Source: Glycomyces fuscus (lineage in GTDB: Bacteria; Actinomycetota; Actinomycetes; Streptosporangiales; Streptosporangiaceae). From it: a DNA stretch of 64,000 bases. A program made the translations under genes and the position numbers. This document shows positions 47,300 through 60,404 of this stretch, one piece after another. Under the pieces are notes generated by a model. It did no database searches, was not told the origin of the DNA, and saw only the letters and a list, made by a program, of their open reading frames with translations. The stretch lies in NCBI GenBank assembly GCA_002529455.1, contig NYMS01000020.1, positions 1-64,000 of the forward strand, in the 5' to 3' direction. Every line of letters begins with the position of its first letter. Position 1 is the first letter of the stretch.

Positions 47300-47866
47300 A
47301 TGACGAAGAAGACCACGACCGGCACCCGGCTCCGGGGCCGCGCGATCACCGCCCTGGTGGCCGCGGCGTCCGCCGTCGCCGTCACCGCGGTGCCCGCCGC
47401 GGCGCAGGAGGCCCCGCGCGTGTGCGTCTCCGACGACTTCAAGATCATCGAGAACGACCGCCGGGCCGCCGCCGGCACGGCCTACGTCGAGTTCGCCATG
47501 ATGCGGATCGGCGGTGAGGGGGAGGCCGACGCGCCCCGTCGTGAGCCGTGCAGCCTCTACCGCGAACTCGACGTGTACTGGGTGGACCAGCAGGACCGGC
47601 GCGTCGGCGCCTGGGCGGTCTACGACGGCGAGCCGGGAGAGCCGTTCGTGCTCGGACCGGAGGAGACCGCGGTCCTGACCGTGGCCCAGCCCGGCGCGGC
47701 CAACTACGACCCACAGGTGTGCGAGCCCACCCGGGTGAGGGGGCTCCAGGTGGGCTTCGACCTCGGGGACGGCGGAGTCCACGCGCCCACCGGGGGCCGG
47801 GACACCGTCTGCGCCAACCCCGAGGTGGGCGTACCCAGGTACAGGGTCGAACCGCACGGGTACTGA
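47300..47866 (+). CDS. Secreted DUF4232-like protein
   Basis: This 188-residue protein has a signal peptide ending in AAAQEA near residue 37. The mature part has Cys residues at the start (RVCVSDDF), in REPCSLYRELDVYWVD, in PQVCEPTRV and near the end (DTVCANPE), with the beta-strand and Cys pattern of DUF4232. AGGAGCAGGA precedes ATG 47300; an ATG six codons upstream lacks a ribosome site. DUF4232 proteins are exported or lipid-anchored proteins of unknown function. Confidence 0.68.
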   Translation: MTKKTTTGTRLRGRAITALVAAASAVAVTAVPAAAQEAPRVCVSDDFKIIENDRRAAAGTAYVEFAMMRIGGEGEADAPRREPCSLYRELDVYWVDQQDRRVGAWAVYDGEPGEPFVLGPEETAVLTVAQPGAANYDPQVCEPTRVRGLQVGFDLGDGGVHAPTGGRDTVCANPEVGVPRYRVEPHGY

Positions 47867-47962
47867 GTCCGCTGCGGCCGGGCCAGGCGGGTCCGTCCGC
47901 GGGCACGGCCCGCGCGGGGTACGGGAGCCGCGGGGGAGTCGGTTCCCCCTGCCCCGGACGGA

Positions 47963-48026
47963 GTCGCCGTGTCGGCGACACGACAAGTCGCCTTGACGCC
48001 ATGTCGCCTTGTCACCCTGTCGGCCC
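47963..48026. repeat. 8-bp phased intergenic array H
   Basis: Eight units in phase: GTCGCCGT, GTCGGCGA, CACGACAA, GTCGCCTT, GACGCCAT, GTCGCCTT, GTCACCCT, GTCGGCCC. GTCGCCTT is the reverse complement of AAGGCGAC, the main unit of array E, so the array occurs in both orientations. Confidence 0.85.
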
Positions 48027-48101
48027 GGAGACTCCGGGAGCGTGCTCCGCGGAACCGGGCCACGGCCGCGCTCCGACGCACGTGTGGCGCACGGGCGCGG
48101 G

Positions 48102-48127
48102 AAAGGGCTCCCCGCGGGGAGCCCTTT
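48102..48127 (-). terminator. Terminator beside the degenerate tRNA
   Basis: A perfect palindrome with 12-base arms (AAAGGGCTCCCC / GGGGAGCCCTTT) and a two-base centre. Read on the minus strand it begins seven bases after the 3' end of the tRNA-like sequence, as expected for a tRNA terminator. Confidence 0.75.
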
Positions 48128-48133
48128 CGAGTG

Positions 48134-48207
48134 TGGGCGTACCAGGACTCGGACCCGGGGCCTCATCCCTGTCAGCGACCGTTCGACCGCTGGAACGACC
48201 TGCACCC
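48134..48207 (-). pseudogene. Degenerate tRNA-Ile-like gene
   Basis: The minus strand has the same 74-nt length as the intact tRNA-Ile at 50211-50284. Its 3' half is nearly identical (GATGAGGCCCC, then a T-arm closing with CCTGG and TACGCCCA). Acceptor bases GGGTGCA pair with TACGCCC with one mismatch, and a four-pair D stem (TCGT/ACGG) is possible. The anticodon arm is three bases short and does not pair, so it cannot act as a normal tRNA. It looks like a decayed duplicate or an old attachment-site copy. Confidence 0.75.
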
Positions 48208-48431
48208 GGCACCGGAGGGGGCGGATGTCGCTCCGGTCCGTGTCGCCGCAGGTCACGAGTGCCCCCCGAAGCCCTACGGCAACCCCGAGATGGCGAGGGA
48301 GGCCCAGGCCGACGCGGGAGTGGTCCCCGAGCCGGAGCCGCCGCCCCCGTACGGTCCCCACCAGGCCGTCTGACGCCGGTCCCCGGTGGCCACCGACGGC
48401 CGCCCGACGCCTCCGACGTGAAGGGATCACG

Positions 48432-48953
48432 ATGAGCACCACCACCGCGGTCGGCGACCTCGTCGTCCGCGTCCACGCGATCGGCTGGGACGACGACCTG
48501 GGGCACACGCGGTCGCGGGTCGCGCTGATGCGCGAGTACCTGCGCCGCTCGGCCGTGTGGACGCGTGCCCTGGGTGCCGAGGGGTGGCCGTTCTACGACA
48601 TCGCGGAGTTCGCGGCGCCGGGCGTGCGCGCCGCGGACGAGGTGGTCGAAGGCGTGGTGGGGAGCCCGGTGGTCATCGAGCAGTACCCGGCGGTGGGCAG
48701 GAGCTGCGTGTGGGCGCTGCACCTGGCGGCGGCCCGCGACGCCGGGGTGCCCCTGCCGGACCTGCCCGACCCCTTCGAACCGCTGATCCGCATGTACGAG
48801 CGCGGCGGCGGCTTCTCCCTGTCGACCACCGGCACGATCGGCATTGACGCGGCGGGCCTGTACCGGGGCACGCTCCCCGACCACCTCGGGAACGAGCCCA
48901 GGGCTCCCGGGACCGAGGCCGGGCTTGACGCTCTCGACGGCGCCGGCGGCTGA
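48432..48953 (+). CDS. Hypothetical protein, 173 residues
   Basis: I do not recognise the family. The protein has no signal or membrane segment. It looks alpha/beta, with a helical segment (SRVALMREYLRRSAVWTRALGAEGW), a hydrophobic middle (VVGSPVVIEQYPAVGRSCVWALHLAAARDAG) and a flexible C-terminus. AAGGGA precedes the ATG. It lies in the small island between the degenerate and intact tRNA-Ile, next to a YezG-like immunity gene, so an immunity or effector role is possible but unproven. Confidence 0.6.
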   Translation: MSTTTAVGDLVVRVHAIGWDDDLGHTRSRVALMREYLRRSAVWTRALGAEGWPFYDIAEFAAPGVRAADEVVEGVVGSPVVIEQYPAVGRSCVWALHLAAARDAGVPLPDLPDPFEPLIRMYERGGGFSLSTTGTIGIDAAGLYRGTLPDHLGNEPRAPGTEAGLDALDGAGG

Positions 48954-49146
48954 CCCCCCGGTGGCGTTCGCCCGGCGCACGGCACCTCCCTGAACCCTTC
49001 CCCTCCTTCCCACCGGTGCCGGCCCCTGTCGGCCCCTGTCGGCCCGCTCCACGCGACCCGGACTCCCGGATCTGCGACGGCCTGTCCAACCTGGACGGGT
49101 ACGTCGATTCGGCGCTGGACTGAGGGAATGAGTGGAGGGAAGTTCG
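48954..49146. other. Short intergenic stretch with a possible gene remnant
   Basis: A short frame ending at 49123 (DPDSRICDGLSNLDGYVDSALD then stop) looks like the C-terminal end of a lost gene. GCCCCTGTCG is tandemly repeated near 49021. No intact gene. Confidence 0.3.
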
Positions 49147-49575
49147 ATGGATCCTGTCCGGCAGCAGGAGCTGGTGCGCGGCATGGCCCTTGAACTGGTC
49201 GATGCCGCACCGCACGGTTGGGCCTCGATGCATTACAGGTATGACTACATCGGGGGCGCTGCGGCGAGCGAGAACCTCGTGACTTTCGAGGACGGAGAGA
49301 CGGAGAGGAAGCGCCACCCGCGCTCTGTCGACAAGAAGGCCAAACTCCTCAAGGGTGAGATGTACCAGGAGGGCAAGGGGACCTGGCTCGCCATGTCGGT
49401 CTCGGTGACCAGGGCGGGAAAGTTCAACGCGGAATTCCATTATGACGAGGAGTTGGGGGTCCACCCGGTTCCTCCATCGCCGGAAAGCTATGTCTTCGAG
49501 CTGGGGAAGTTCCCCCGGGACGACGACGCGGTCTCCGACTGGCTCAGGGAGAAGATAGGCCGGGCACAGGGCTGA
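49147..49575 (+). CDS. YezG-like (DUF600) immunity protein
   Basis: This 142-residue protein resembles the YezG/DUF600 family of antitoxins that protect against polymorphic or LXG toxins. An N-terminal helix followed by APHGWASMHYRYDYIGG, a central TWLAMSVSVTRAGKFNAEFHYDEE and a short C-terminal helix fit the pattern. Its GC content is visibly lower than its neighbours', suggesting transfer. GGAGGGAA precedes the ATG. No toxin gene is next to it, so it may be an orphan immunity gene. Confidence 0.6.
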   Translation: MDPVRQQELVRGMALELVDAAPHGWASMHYRYDYIGGAAASENLVTFEDGETERKRHPRSVDKKAKLLKGEMYQEGKGTWLAMSVSVTRAGKFNAEFHYDEELGVHPVPPSPESYVFELGKFPRDDDAVSDWLREKIGRAQG

Positions 49576-49580
49576 GGGCT

Positions 49581-49747
49581 CGTCCCGAAAGCCGTCAGCA
49601 TGCTCGGTCGGGTGCTTGTGGCAGACGAGGGTGCGGGCGATACCGGGCACGGTCCGGGAAGGCGGAGGCCTTGCGCCCCCAGCGCACGTCCAAGCCTGCG
49701 GTAGGAGCCCGGTCAGGCGCAGGGCACCTCGCCGGGCTTTCGGGACG
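49581..49747. mobile_element. Small inverted-repeat element (IS end or MITE-like)
   Basis: The 13-bp sequence CGTCCCGAAAGCC at 49581-49593 is repeated perfectly in inverted form at 49735-49747, and similarity continues outwards (GAGGGCT / GAGCC). The 141 bp between encode no convincing protein. The size and ends fit a non-autonomous element or the fused ends of a deleted insertion sequence. Confidence 0.5.
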
Positions 49748-49761
49748 GGCTCTGACTCCCC

Positions 49762-50041
49762 TTGACGACGGGACCAACGCAGGAGGGCCGGTCCGCGAGG
49801 AGCGCAGAACCCTCCCGGTCCAGGAGCTGTACGGCCTGCCCACCGCGATCACCTTGATGGCGGCCGCCCGCGCACCGCGCACGGGTCGGACGATGGCCTA
49901 CGAGCTCGCCAGGCGCGGCGGGTCCCCCTGTCGGCCGCTACGCCATGGCGGGAACCTACCGGGCGGCCACCGCGGGACTCCTGGAGCTTCTGGGCGTGCC
50001 CCCGCCCGAGCCAGGACCGTCGGATGGAGTCGGGTCGACAT
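49762..50041 (+). pseudogene. Frameshifted helix-turn-helix excisionase (Xis) remnant
   Basis: One frame reads LPVQELYGLPTAITLMAAARA and RTMAYELARRGGSPCRPLRHGG, the start of the MerR-like HTH excisionase found beside integrases of actinomycete integrative elements. The end, TYRAATAGLLELLGVPPP followed by a stop at 50041, is in another frame. One extra base around 49951-49954 explains the break. A proper start is also not clear. No integrase gene remains between it and the tRNA-Ile. Confidence 0.7.
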
Positions 50042-50089
50042 AGCGATTCGATCCGTTGTCGACTTGGCGTCCTGTCGGTACCGCTCGGC
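50034..50089. repeat. 8-bp phased intergenic array I
   Basis: Seven units in phase: GTCGACAT, AGCGATTC, GATCCGTT, GTCGACTT, GGCGTCCT, GTCGGTAC, CGCTCGGC. It begins at the end of the excisionase remnant. Confidence 0.65.
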
Positions 50090-50159
50090 GCCGGGGGAGT
50101 GCGCGTTCCGACAGGGGACACCGCGGGTTCCCACGGTCGGAGGACGGACACAAGAGAAA

Positions 50160-50195
50160 GAGCCCCGCTCTCCGAAACGGAGAACAAGGCTCTGA
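50160..50195 (-). terminator. Terminator of tRNA-Ile
   Basis: AGAGCC and TCTCCG pair with CGGAGA and GGCTCT around AAA, forming an interrupted hairpin just downstream of the tRNA on the minus strand. Confidence 0.6.
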
Positions 50196-50210
50196 CCAAG
50201 TGAAGCTGGG

Positions 50211-50284
50211 TGGGCGTACCAGGACTTGAACCTGGGGCCTCATCCTTATCAGGGATGCGCTCTAACCGACTGAGCTATACGCCC
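50211..50284 (-). tRNA. tRNA-Ile (GAT anticodon)
   Basis: A 74-nt tRNA starting GGGCGTATAGCTCAG on the minus strand. The acceptor stem GGGCGTA/TACGCCC pairs fully, the anticodon stem is CATCC/GGATG around CTGATAA (anticodon GAT), and the T arm is CCAGG/CCTGG. The discriminator is A, and CCA is not encoded. It lies downstream of the gyrA-DUF3566 genes as in many actinobacteria. Confidence 0.97.
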
Positions 50285-50424
50285 TTGCTGCGTGTGGAAC
50301 TCTACCGCATCGGCGGGACCGGGGCGAACCGGTGATCCGGGGCGGACATGAGGCGGGACGCGGCTCACGCGTCCCTTTCCACCTCCCATTTTAGCCGGGC
50401 GAGGGAGTGCTCGGGACCACAGGC

Positions 50425-50460
50425 GTGAGGGCCCGGCCCCAGCGGGGACCGGGCCCTCAC
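50425..50460. terminator. Terminator of the gyr/DUF3566 transcript
   Basis: A perfect 12-bp stem GTGAGGGCCCGG / CCGGGCCCTCAC eight bases after the DUF3566 stop, with inner CCCC/GGGG pairing. Confidence 0.85.
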
Positions 50461-50467
50461 GGCGGTG

Positions 50468-51226
50468 CTACTCGGCCTCGGAGAGCGTCACGTCGATGCC
50501 GCCGACCAGGTCGGCGACCAGGTTGTACAGCATGGCGCCCACCGTGGACAGGGCGGTGATCAGCACGATGTTCAGCGCGCCGACCACGCCGGTGTACCCC
50601 AGGACGCGGCCCGGGGAGAACCAGGAGGCCGGGTCGAGGCCGAGCTCGTCCTCGGTCCCGTCGCCCTCCAGGAGCGCCGTGAGCATGCTGGTCAGCTCGT
50701 CGAAGACGCCCAGCATGGACAGCGTCGCGTAGATCACTCCGATCGCCACGAACAGGATGATGAAGCACACCAGGGAGACGACGAAGCTGAACTTCATCAC
50801 CGACCAGGGCTCCACACGGGAGACCGTCAGGTGTGCCTTGCGGCTGGACAGGCTCGCCTTCACGGCGCTCGGGCCCTGAGGCGCCGAGGTCTTCGATTCG
50901 GACACTGGCGTTCCCCCCGCTTCGGCGCGGTCCTCCGCCACGGGCTCGGCCGGTCCGGCGGCGGTCTCGGACCCGGTGTCCGCCCTCTCGGCGGAACCCT
51001 CGTCCCCGTCACCGGACTTCTCCGCGGACTCCTCGTCGGCGTCCCCGGCCGTGCCGGCCTCCTCGGCGCCCTGCGCCGTCTCGGCCTTGTCGTCGACCTC
51101 GGCGGTCACGGCGCCCCCCGCTTCTGCCGTGTCCTTCTCGGTCGTCTCCACGTCCCCGCCCTTGGCGGTCTCCGCCGTGTCCGGGTCGGATTCGTTCGTG
51201 GTGGTGTTCCGCTGGTTGTCAGACAT
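50468..51226 (-). CDS. DUF3566 transmembrane protein
   Basis: This 252-residue protein has a long, acidic, low-complexity N-terminal half (about 115 residues of Glu, Ala, Thr and Asp) and then the DUF3566 domain with two hydrophobic segments (VMKFSFVVSLVCFIILFVAIGVIY; VVGALNIVLITALSTVGAML). It corresponds to the membrane protein found after gyrA in mycobacteria and streptomycetes. The function is unknown. It is probably co-transcribed with gyrA, 111 bases upstream. Confidence 0.88.
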   Translation of the reverse strand: MSDNQRNTTTNESDPDTAETAKGGDVETTEKDTAEAGGAVTAEVDDKAETAQGAEEAGTAGDADEESAEKSGDGDEGSAERADTGSETAAGPAEPVAEDRAEAGGTPVSESKTSAPQGPSAVKASLSSRKAHLTVSRVEPWSVMKFSFVVSLVCFIILFVAIGVIYATLSMLGVFDELTSMLTALLEGDGTEDELGLDPASWFSPGRVLGYTGVVGALNIVLITALSTVGAMLYNLVADLVGGIDVTLSEAE

Positions 51227-51337
51227 AGAAACGTTACCGCTGGACTTTCCTTGAGAACGGGTGATTGGCGCGACCAGGGTGTCCGCGGGGTTCGCGCAAA
51301 ACGAACCCCGCGGCCCATATGGGGCCTAACGCGAAGT

Positions 51338-53917
<2,580 letters not shown>

Positions 53918-54081
53918 GGATGTCGGTCCCTTCTACGAAGCTTGCTTGAGCACGGGTGGGAACGGGGACCCGGGTCCTCAGGGACCCAGGCTCGGTTTCT
54001 CGGACCGGCCTCAGCCTGCGGGGGATCGGTTCGGGCGCCCGAACACGGACCGAAGCGAAGCGGAGGTCCAAAAAACACCGC

Positions 54082-56485
<2,404 letters not shown>

Positions 56486-57043
56486 TCAGCGGCGCCGGAA
56501 ACCGGGCCCGCGGACCTTGATGGCGACGACCGTGCCGTCGCCCAGCTCCTCGTTGAGACGGCGCATGAGATCGCGCACCATCGCTCGCGCGTGGGCCGCC
56601 ATGGTCGGGGAATCGGCCACCACGACCAGCTCACCCTCCGAATAGCTCTCCGGGCGGAGGTGTTCGGCGTTGAAATCGCCCACGATGTCGGCCCAGCGGC
56701 CGAACACGCCGCCGATGGCCACCTGCTCCTGCCAGCCGTGCTCGATCAGCCACGTGCGCACGGCCTCGCCGAACATCTGGGGCTCGTTGCGTGACCGCAA
56801 CCGGCCACGGCGCCGCGAGCGCTGGACCCCCCGGGGCACCGCGCCGCGGTCCTTGGCCTCGGCGCGGGCGCGTGCGAGCGCCTGGCGGGCGAGGTCGGCC
56901 CCCGACTGGGCCGGGGGAGCGGGCGGGCTCGGCTCGGACGGGCTCCGCACCCCGTCCACAGCCTGTGGACGGAGCCCGCCGCCGTGGCCGGCCGCCCCGG
57001 GTGCCGGACCGCGGTCCACAGGGTGTGGATAACGCTCACTCAC
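56486..57043 (-). CDS. DUF721 (DciA-like) protein
   Basis: This is a 185-residue protein. The first 95 residues are Pro/Ala/Arg-rich and probably disordered; the C-terminal DUF721 domain ([39 protein letters not shown]) has the KH-like fold of DciA proteins, which help load the replicative helicase in bacteria lacking DnaC. Its GTG start overlaps the recF stop. The position between recF and gyrB is conserved in actinobacteria. Confidence 0.88.
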   Translation of the reverse strand: MSERYPHPVDRGPAPGAAGHGGGLRPQAVDGVRSPSEPSPPAPPAQSGADLARQALARARAEAKDRGAVPRGVQRSRRRGRLRSRNEPQMFGEAVRTWLIEHGWQEQVAIGGVFGRWADIVGDFNAEHLRPESYSEGELVVVADSPTMAAHARAMVRDLMRRLNEELGDGTVVAIKVRGPGFRRR

Positions 57044-58169
57044 CCGCGACGACCCCCTCGTGCACGCCGAACCGCGCCCCGTCCAGCTCCTTGGGGATGT
57101 CCTCGGGCACGGCCGCGGTCACCAGGACCTGCTCGGCGTCGCCGACCCGCTCGGCCAGCCTGCGGCGACGCTCGCTGTCCAGCTCGGCGAACACGTCGTC
57201 CAGGATCAGCACCGGGTCGTCGCCGTCGGACCGCAGCAGGTCGAAGGCGGCCAGCTTGAGCGAGAGCGCGTACGACCAGGACTCGCCCTGGCTGGCGTAG
57301 CCCTTGGCGGGCATGCCGCCCAGCTCCAGGACCAGGTCGTCGCGGTGCGGGCCCACGAGGCTGACCCCGCGCTGGAGCTCGCGGTCGCGGGCCTCGTCCA
57401 TGGCCGCGCGGAGGGTTTCCACGAGCTGTGGACGGCCGGTCGGCGGCTCGGCGCCCTCGGGGACCGCGCCGCTGCGGTAGTGGGGGACGGCCGGTCCGCC
57501 GGACTCGGTCAGGCCGGCGTAGGCCTCGGCGATCCTCGGGCGCAGCGCCTCCACCAGCTCCAGCCGCGCCGCCAGCAGTTCCGCGCCCGTCTCGGCCAGG
57601 TGGGAGTCCCACACCTCCAGCGTGCTCAGGTCGGGCGCCGAGCGCTGGCGGAACATCCGTCCGGAGGCCGTCTTGAGCAGGGCGTTGCGCTGCTTGAGCA
57701 CCCGGTCGTAGTCCGAGCGCACGCCCGCCATCCGGGGCGCGCGCGCCACCAGCAGGTCGTCCAGGAACCGGCGCCGCTCACCGGGGTCGCCCTTGACCAG
57801 GGCCAGGTCCTCCGGGGCGAAGAGCACCGTGCGCAGGATCCCCAGGACCTCGCGCGGACGGCCCGCGGGCGCCTGGTTGATCCGGGCTCGGTTGGCCCTG
57901 CCGGGGTTGAGTTCCAGGTCCACCACCATGGACCGTTCGTCGCGCACCACCTTGGCCCGGACGATCGCGCGGGGCGCGCCCTGGCGGACCAGCGGGGTGT
58001 CGGAGGAGACCCGGTGGCTGCCGAGGGTGGCCACGTAGCCGATCGCCTCGACCAGGTTGGTCTTGCCCTGGCCGTTGGCGCCGACGAACACGCTCACACC
58101 GGGGCCCATCTCCAGGAGTGCCTCACGGTAGGACCGGAAGTCGGCCAGTTGCAGGTGGGATACGTACAT
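57036..58169 (-). CDS. recF: DNA replication and repair protein RecF
   Basis: This is a 377-residue SMC-like ATPase with Walker [17 protein letters not shown], the ABC signature region [17 protein letters not shown] and Walker [12 protein letters not shown]. It loads RecA at gaps as part of RecFOR. AGGAGGAAGG precedes the ATG. It lies between gnd and DUF721 in the standard actinobacterial order. Confidence 0.96.
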   Translation of the reverse strand: MYVSHLQLADFRSYREALLEMGPGVSVFVGANGQGKTNLVEAIGYVATLGSHRVSSDTPLVRQGAPRAIVRAKVVRDERSMVVDLELNPGRANRARINQAPAGRPREVLGILRTVLFAPEDLALVKGDPGERRRFLDDLLVARAPRMAGVRSDYDRVLKQRNALLKTASGRMFRQRSAPDLSTLEVWDSHLAETGAELLAARLELVEALRPRIAEAYAGLTESGGPAVPHYRSGAVPEGAEPPTGRPQLVETLRAAMDEARDRELQRGVSLVGPHRDDLVLELGGMPAKGYASQGESWSYALSLKLAAFDLLRSDGDDPVLILDDVFAELDSERRRRLAERVGDAEQVLVTAAVPEDIPKELDGARFGVHEGVVAGE

Positions 58170-58267
58170 CCGGCCTTCCTCCTGGGGCGGCGCGGTCGGG
58201 GGAAGGGTGCTCCCGGGGACGGCCCGTGGGCTCCGCCCCCGGGTCGGGGATGGGATGGGCGCGAGCC

Positions 58268-59167
58268 TCAGACGTCGATGTCGTCGGAGGTCTCGGACCG
58301 GTGCACGGCGTGCCCGCCGAACTGGTTGCGCAGGGCCGCCACGACCTTCATGGCCGGGCTGTCGTCCTGGCGGGAGGCGAACCGCGCGTAGAGGGAGGAG
58401 GTGATCGCCGGGGCCGGGACCGCGAGGTCCACGGCGGCCTGGACGGTCCAGCGGCCCTCGCCGGAGTCCTCGGCGTAGCCGCGCAGGCGGGACAGCTCCG
58501 GGTCCTCCTCCAGGGCCCGCGAGAGCAGGTCCAGCAGCCAGGAGCGCACCACGGTGCCCTCGCGCCAGCTCTCGAACGTGCCGGGGACGTCGTCCACGAG
58601 GCCGGAGGCGACCATGAGCTCGTAGCCCTCGCCGAAGGCCTGCATCATGCCGTACTCGATGCCGTTGTGGACCATCTTGACGAAGTGTCCGGCGCCGACC
58701 GCGCCGGCGTGGACGAAGCCCACCCCCTCGTCGGGAACGAGGGAGTCGAAGACGGGGCGGGCCCGCTCGACGGCCTCGGCCGGGCCGCCGACCATGATGC
58801 CGTAGCCGTTCTGGCGGCCCCAGACGCCGCCGCTCACACCGGCGTCGAGGTAGTCGATGCCCTTCTCCGCCAGTGCCTTGGCGCGGACGCGGTCGTCCGC
58901 GTAGTGGGAGTTGCCCCCCTCGATGACGAGGTCGCCCTCGTCCATGAGCTCGCCCAGCTCGGCGATGGTCGTGGCCGTGGGGTCGCCCGCGGGGACCATC
59001 ACCCAGACCACCCGGGGGGCGGCCAGTCGTTCGACCAGTGCGGCCAGGGTGTCGACGTCGCGCTCCGGCGAGGTGACGTCGTACCCGACGACCTCGTGGC
59101 CCTTCTCCCGCAGTCGGGCGGCCATGTTGCCGCCCATCTTGCCGAGACCGATCATTCCGATCTGCAT
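58268..59167 (-). CDS. gnd: 6-phosphogluconate dehydrogenase, decarboxylating (short GndA type)
   Basis: This 299-residue enzyme converts 6-phosphogluconate to ribulose-5-phosphate with reduction of NAD(P). It has the Rossmann motif [10 protein letters not shown], the substrate motif GGNSHYADD and catalytic Lys in [16 protein letters not shown]. It is of the short, YqeC-like class. ATG 59167 with AAGGGGAGC is the start; the upstream extension is not family-like. Its location between dnaN and recF is typical for actinomycetes. Confidence 0.95.
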   Translation of the reverse strand: MQIGMIGLGKMGGNMAARLREKGHEVVGYDVTSPERDVDTLAALVERLAAPRVVWVMVPAGDPTATTIAELGELMDEGDLVIEGGNSHYADDRVRAKALAEKGIDYLDAGVSGGVWGRQNGYGIMVGGPAEAVERARPVFDSLVPDEGVGFVHAGAVGAGHFVKMVHNGIEYGMMQAFGEGYELMVASGLVDDVPGTFESWREGTVVRSWLLDLLSRALEEDPELSRLRGYAEDSGEGRWTVQAAVDLAVPAPAITSSLYARFASRQDDSPAMKVVAALRNQFGGHAVHRSETSDDIDV

Positions 59168-59264
59168 GGTGCTCTGCTCCCCTTCGCCGCCAGTGGATGG
59201 ACGCCGGCCGGCCCGGGTCGCGGACCGGATCCGGCAGGTGCCAGTCAATCGAACCGGCCGCGGA

Positions 59265-60404
59265 TCAGCCCGGCTGACGCACCGGCATGATCAGGTAGCG
59301 GTACTCGGGGGAGGAACCCTCCTCCGCGGGCTTGCCGGTCAGGATCGACGGCTTGGTCGAGGTGGTGAAGTTCATGCGTGCGACGTCGGTGCCGATGGCG
59401 CCGAGTCCGTCCAGGAGGAATCCGGAGTTGAAGGCGATCTGGATGTCGTCGCCGTCCAGGTCGGCCTCCAGGACCTCGACCGCCTGCGCCTCCTCGCCGG
59501 TGCCCGCCTCCAGGACCAGCTGGCCCTGGCTGAAGGACAGCCGCAGCGGGGTGTTGCGCTCGGCGACCAGCGAGACGCGCTTGACCGCCTCGACGAACTC
59601 GGAGCGGCTGACCTCGGCCACCGAGTTGAAGGTGTCGGGCAGCAGCGCGCGGTACTTGGGGAACTCGCCGTCGAGCAGGCGGGTCGTGGTGCGGCGTCCG
59701 CCGCCCTCGAAGCCGATCATGCCCTCGCCGGACTCTCCGCCCGAGAGCGCGATCGAGACCTCGGCGCCCGAGGTGAGCGACTTGGCGGTGTCGTGGAGGG
59801 TCTTGGCCGGGACCAGCGCGACGGCGGACAGGTCGGGGTTCTCCGGCTTCCAGGTGAGCTCGCGCACGGCCAGGCGGTAGCGGTCGGTGGAGGCGAGCGT
59901 GATGGTCTCGCCCTCGATCTCGACGCGCACGCCGGTGAGCATCGGCAGGGTGTCGTCGCGCCCGGCGGCCACGGCCACCTGGCTGACCGCGGCGGCGAAG
60001 GCGTCGCTGCCGACGGTCCCGCTCACACCGGGCATCTCCGGGAGCGTGGGGTAGTCCTCCACCGGCATGGTGGTCAGGGTGAACTTCGCGCTGCCGCCGG
60101 TGACGACGACCTTGGGGCCGTCGGTGGCGATCTCCACGGGCTGTGCGGGAAGGTTGCGGGTGATCTCGGCCAGGAGCTTGCCGGTGACCAGGACCGTGCC
60201 CGCCTCCTCGACGTCGACGTCCACCGCGGCCTGGGTGGAGACCTCGTAGTCGAAGCCGGACAGGCGCAGCTGCTGGCGGCCGTCGAACTCCCCGGCCTCC
60301 AGCAGGATGCCGACGAGCACCGGGACCGAGGGGCGCGTCGGGAGTGTGCGCGCGGTCCAGGCGACCGCCTCGGCCAGTACGTCGCGTTCGACCCGGAACT
60401 TCAC
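59265..60404 (-). CDS. dnaN: DNA polymerase III beta sliding clamp
   Basis: This is a 379-residue clamp with three repeated domains, beginning VKFRVERDVLAEAVAW and ending YLIMPVRQ, the conserved C-terminal motif. GTG 60404 with GGAAA was chosen because it gives the family N-terminus; seven in-frame upstream codons were excluded. It is the first gene leftward of oriC. Confidence 0.96.
   Translation of the reverse strand: MKFRVERDVLAEAVAWTARTLPTRPSVPVLVGILLEAGEFDGRQQLRLSGFDYEVSTQAAVDVDVEEAGTVLVTGKLLAEITRNLPAQPVEIATDGPKVVVTGGSAKFTLTTMPVEDYPTLPEMPGVSGTVGSDAFAAAVSQVAVAAGRDDTLPMLTGVRVEIEGETITLASTDRYRLAVRELTWKPENPDLSAVALVPAKTLHDTAKSLTSGAEVSIALSGGESGEGMIGFEGGGRRTTTRLLDGEFPKYRALLPDTFNSVAEVSRSEFVEAVKRVSLVAERNTPLRLSFSQGQLVLEAGTGEEAQAVEVLEADLDGDDIQIAFNSGFLLDGLGAIGTDVARMNFTTSTKPSILTGKPAEEGSSPEYRYLIMPVRQPG

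Larger units (their letters stand above)
47867..48431. other. Intergenic region with array H, a terminator and a degenerate tRNA
   Basis: A 565-bp gap. Besides the separately listed features, a short frame ending at 48373 (…YGNPEMAREAQADAG…PYGPHQAV) has a plausible C-terminal look and may be a gene remnant, but no start or ribosome site is evident. Confidence 0.45.

Noticed and set aside
48134..48207. Functional second tRNA
   Set aside because: The anticodon arm is three bases short and does not pair, although the other arms are largely intact.
48225..48373. Small gene between the degenerate tRNA and the 173-residue hypothetical
   Set aside because: The C-terminal look is suggestive but there is no start, ribosome site or recognisable domain; kept only as a possible remnant.
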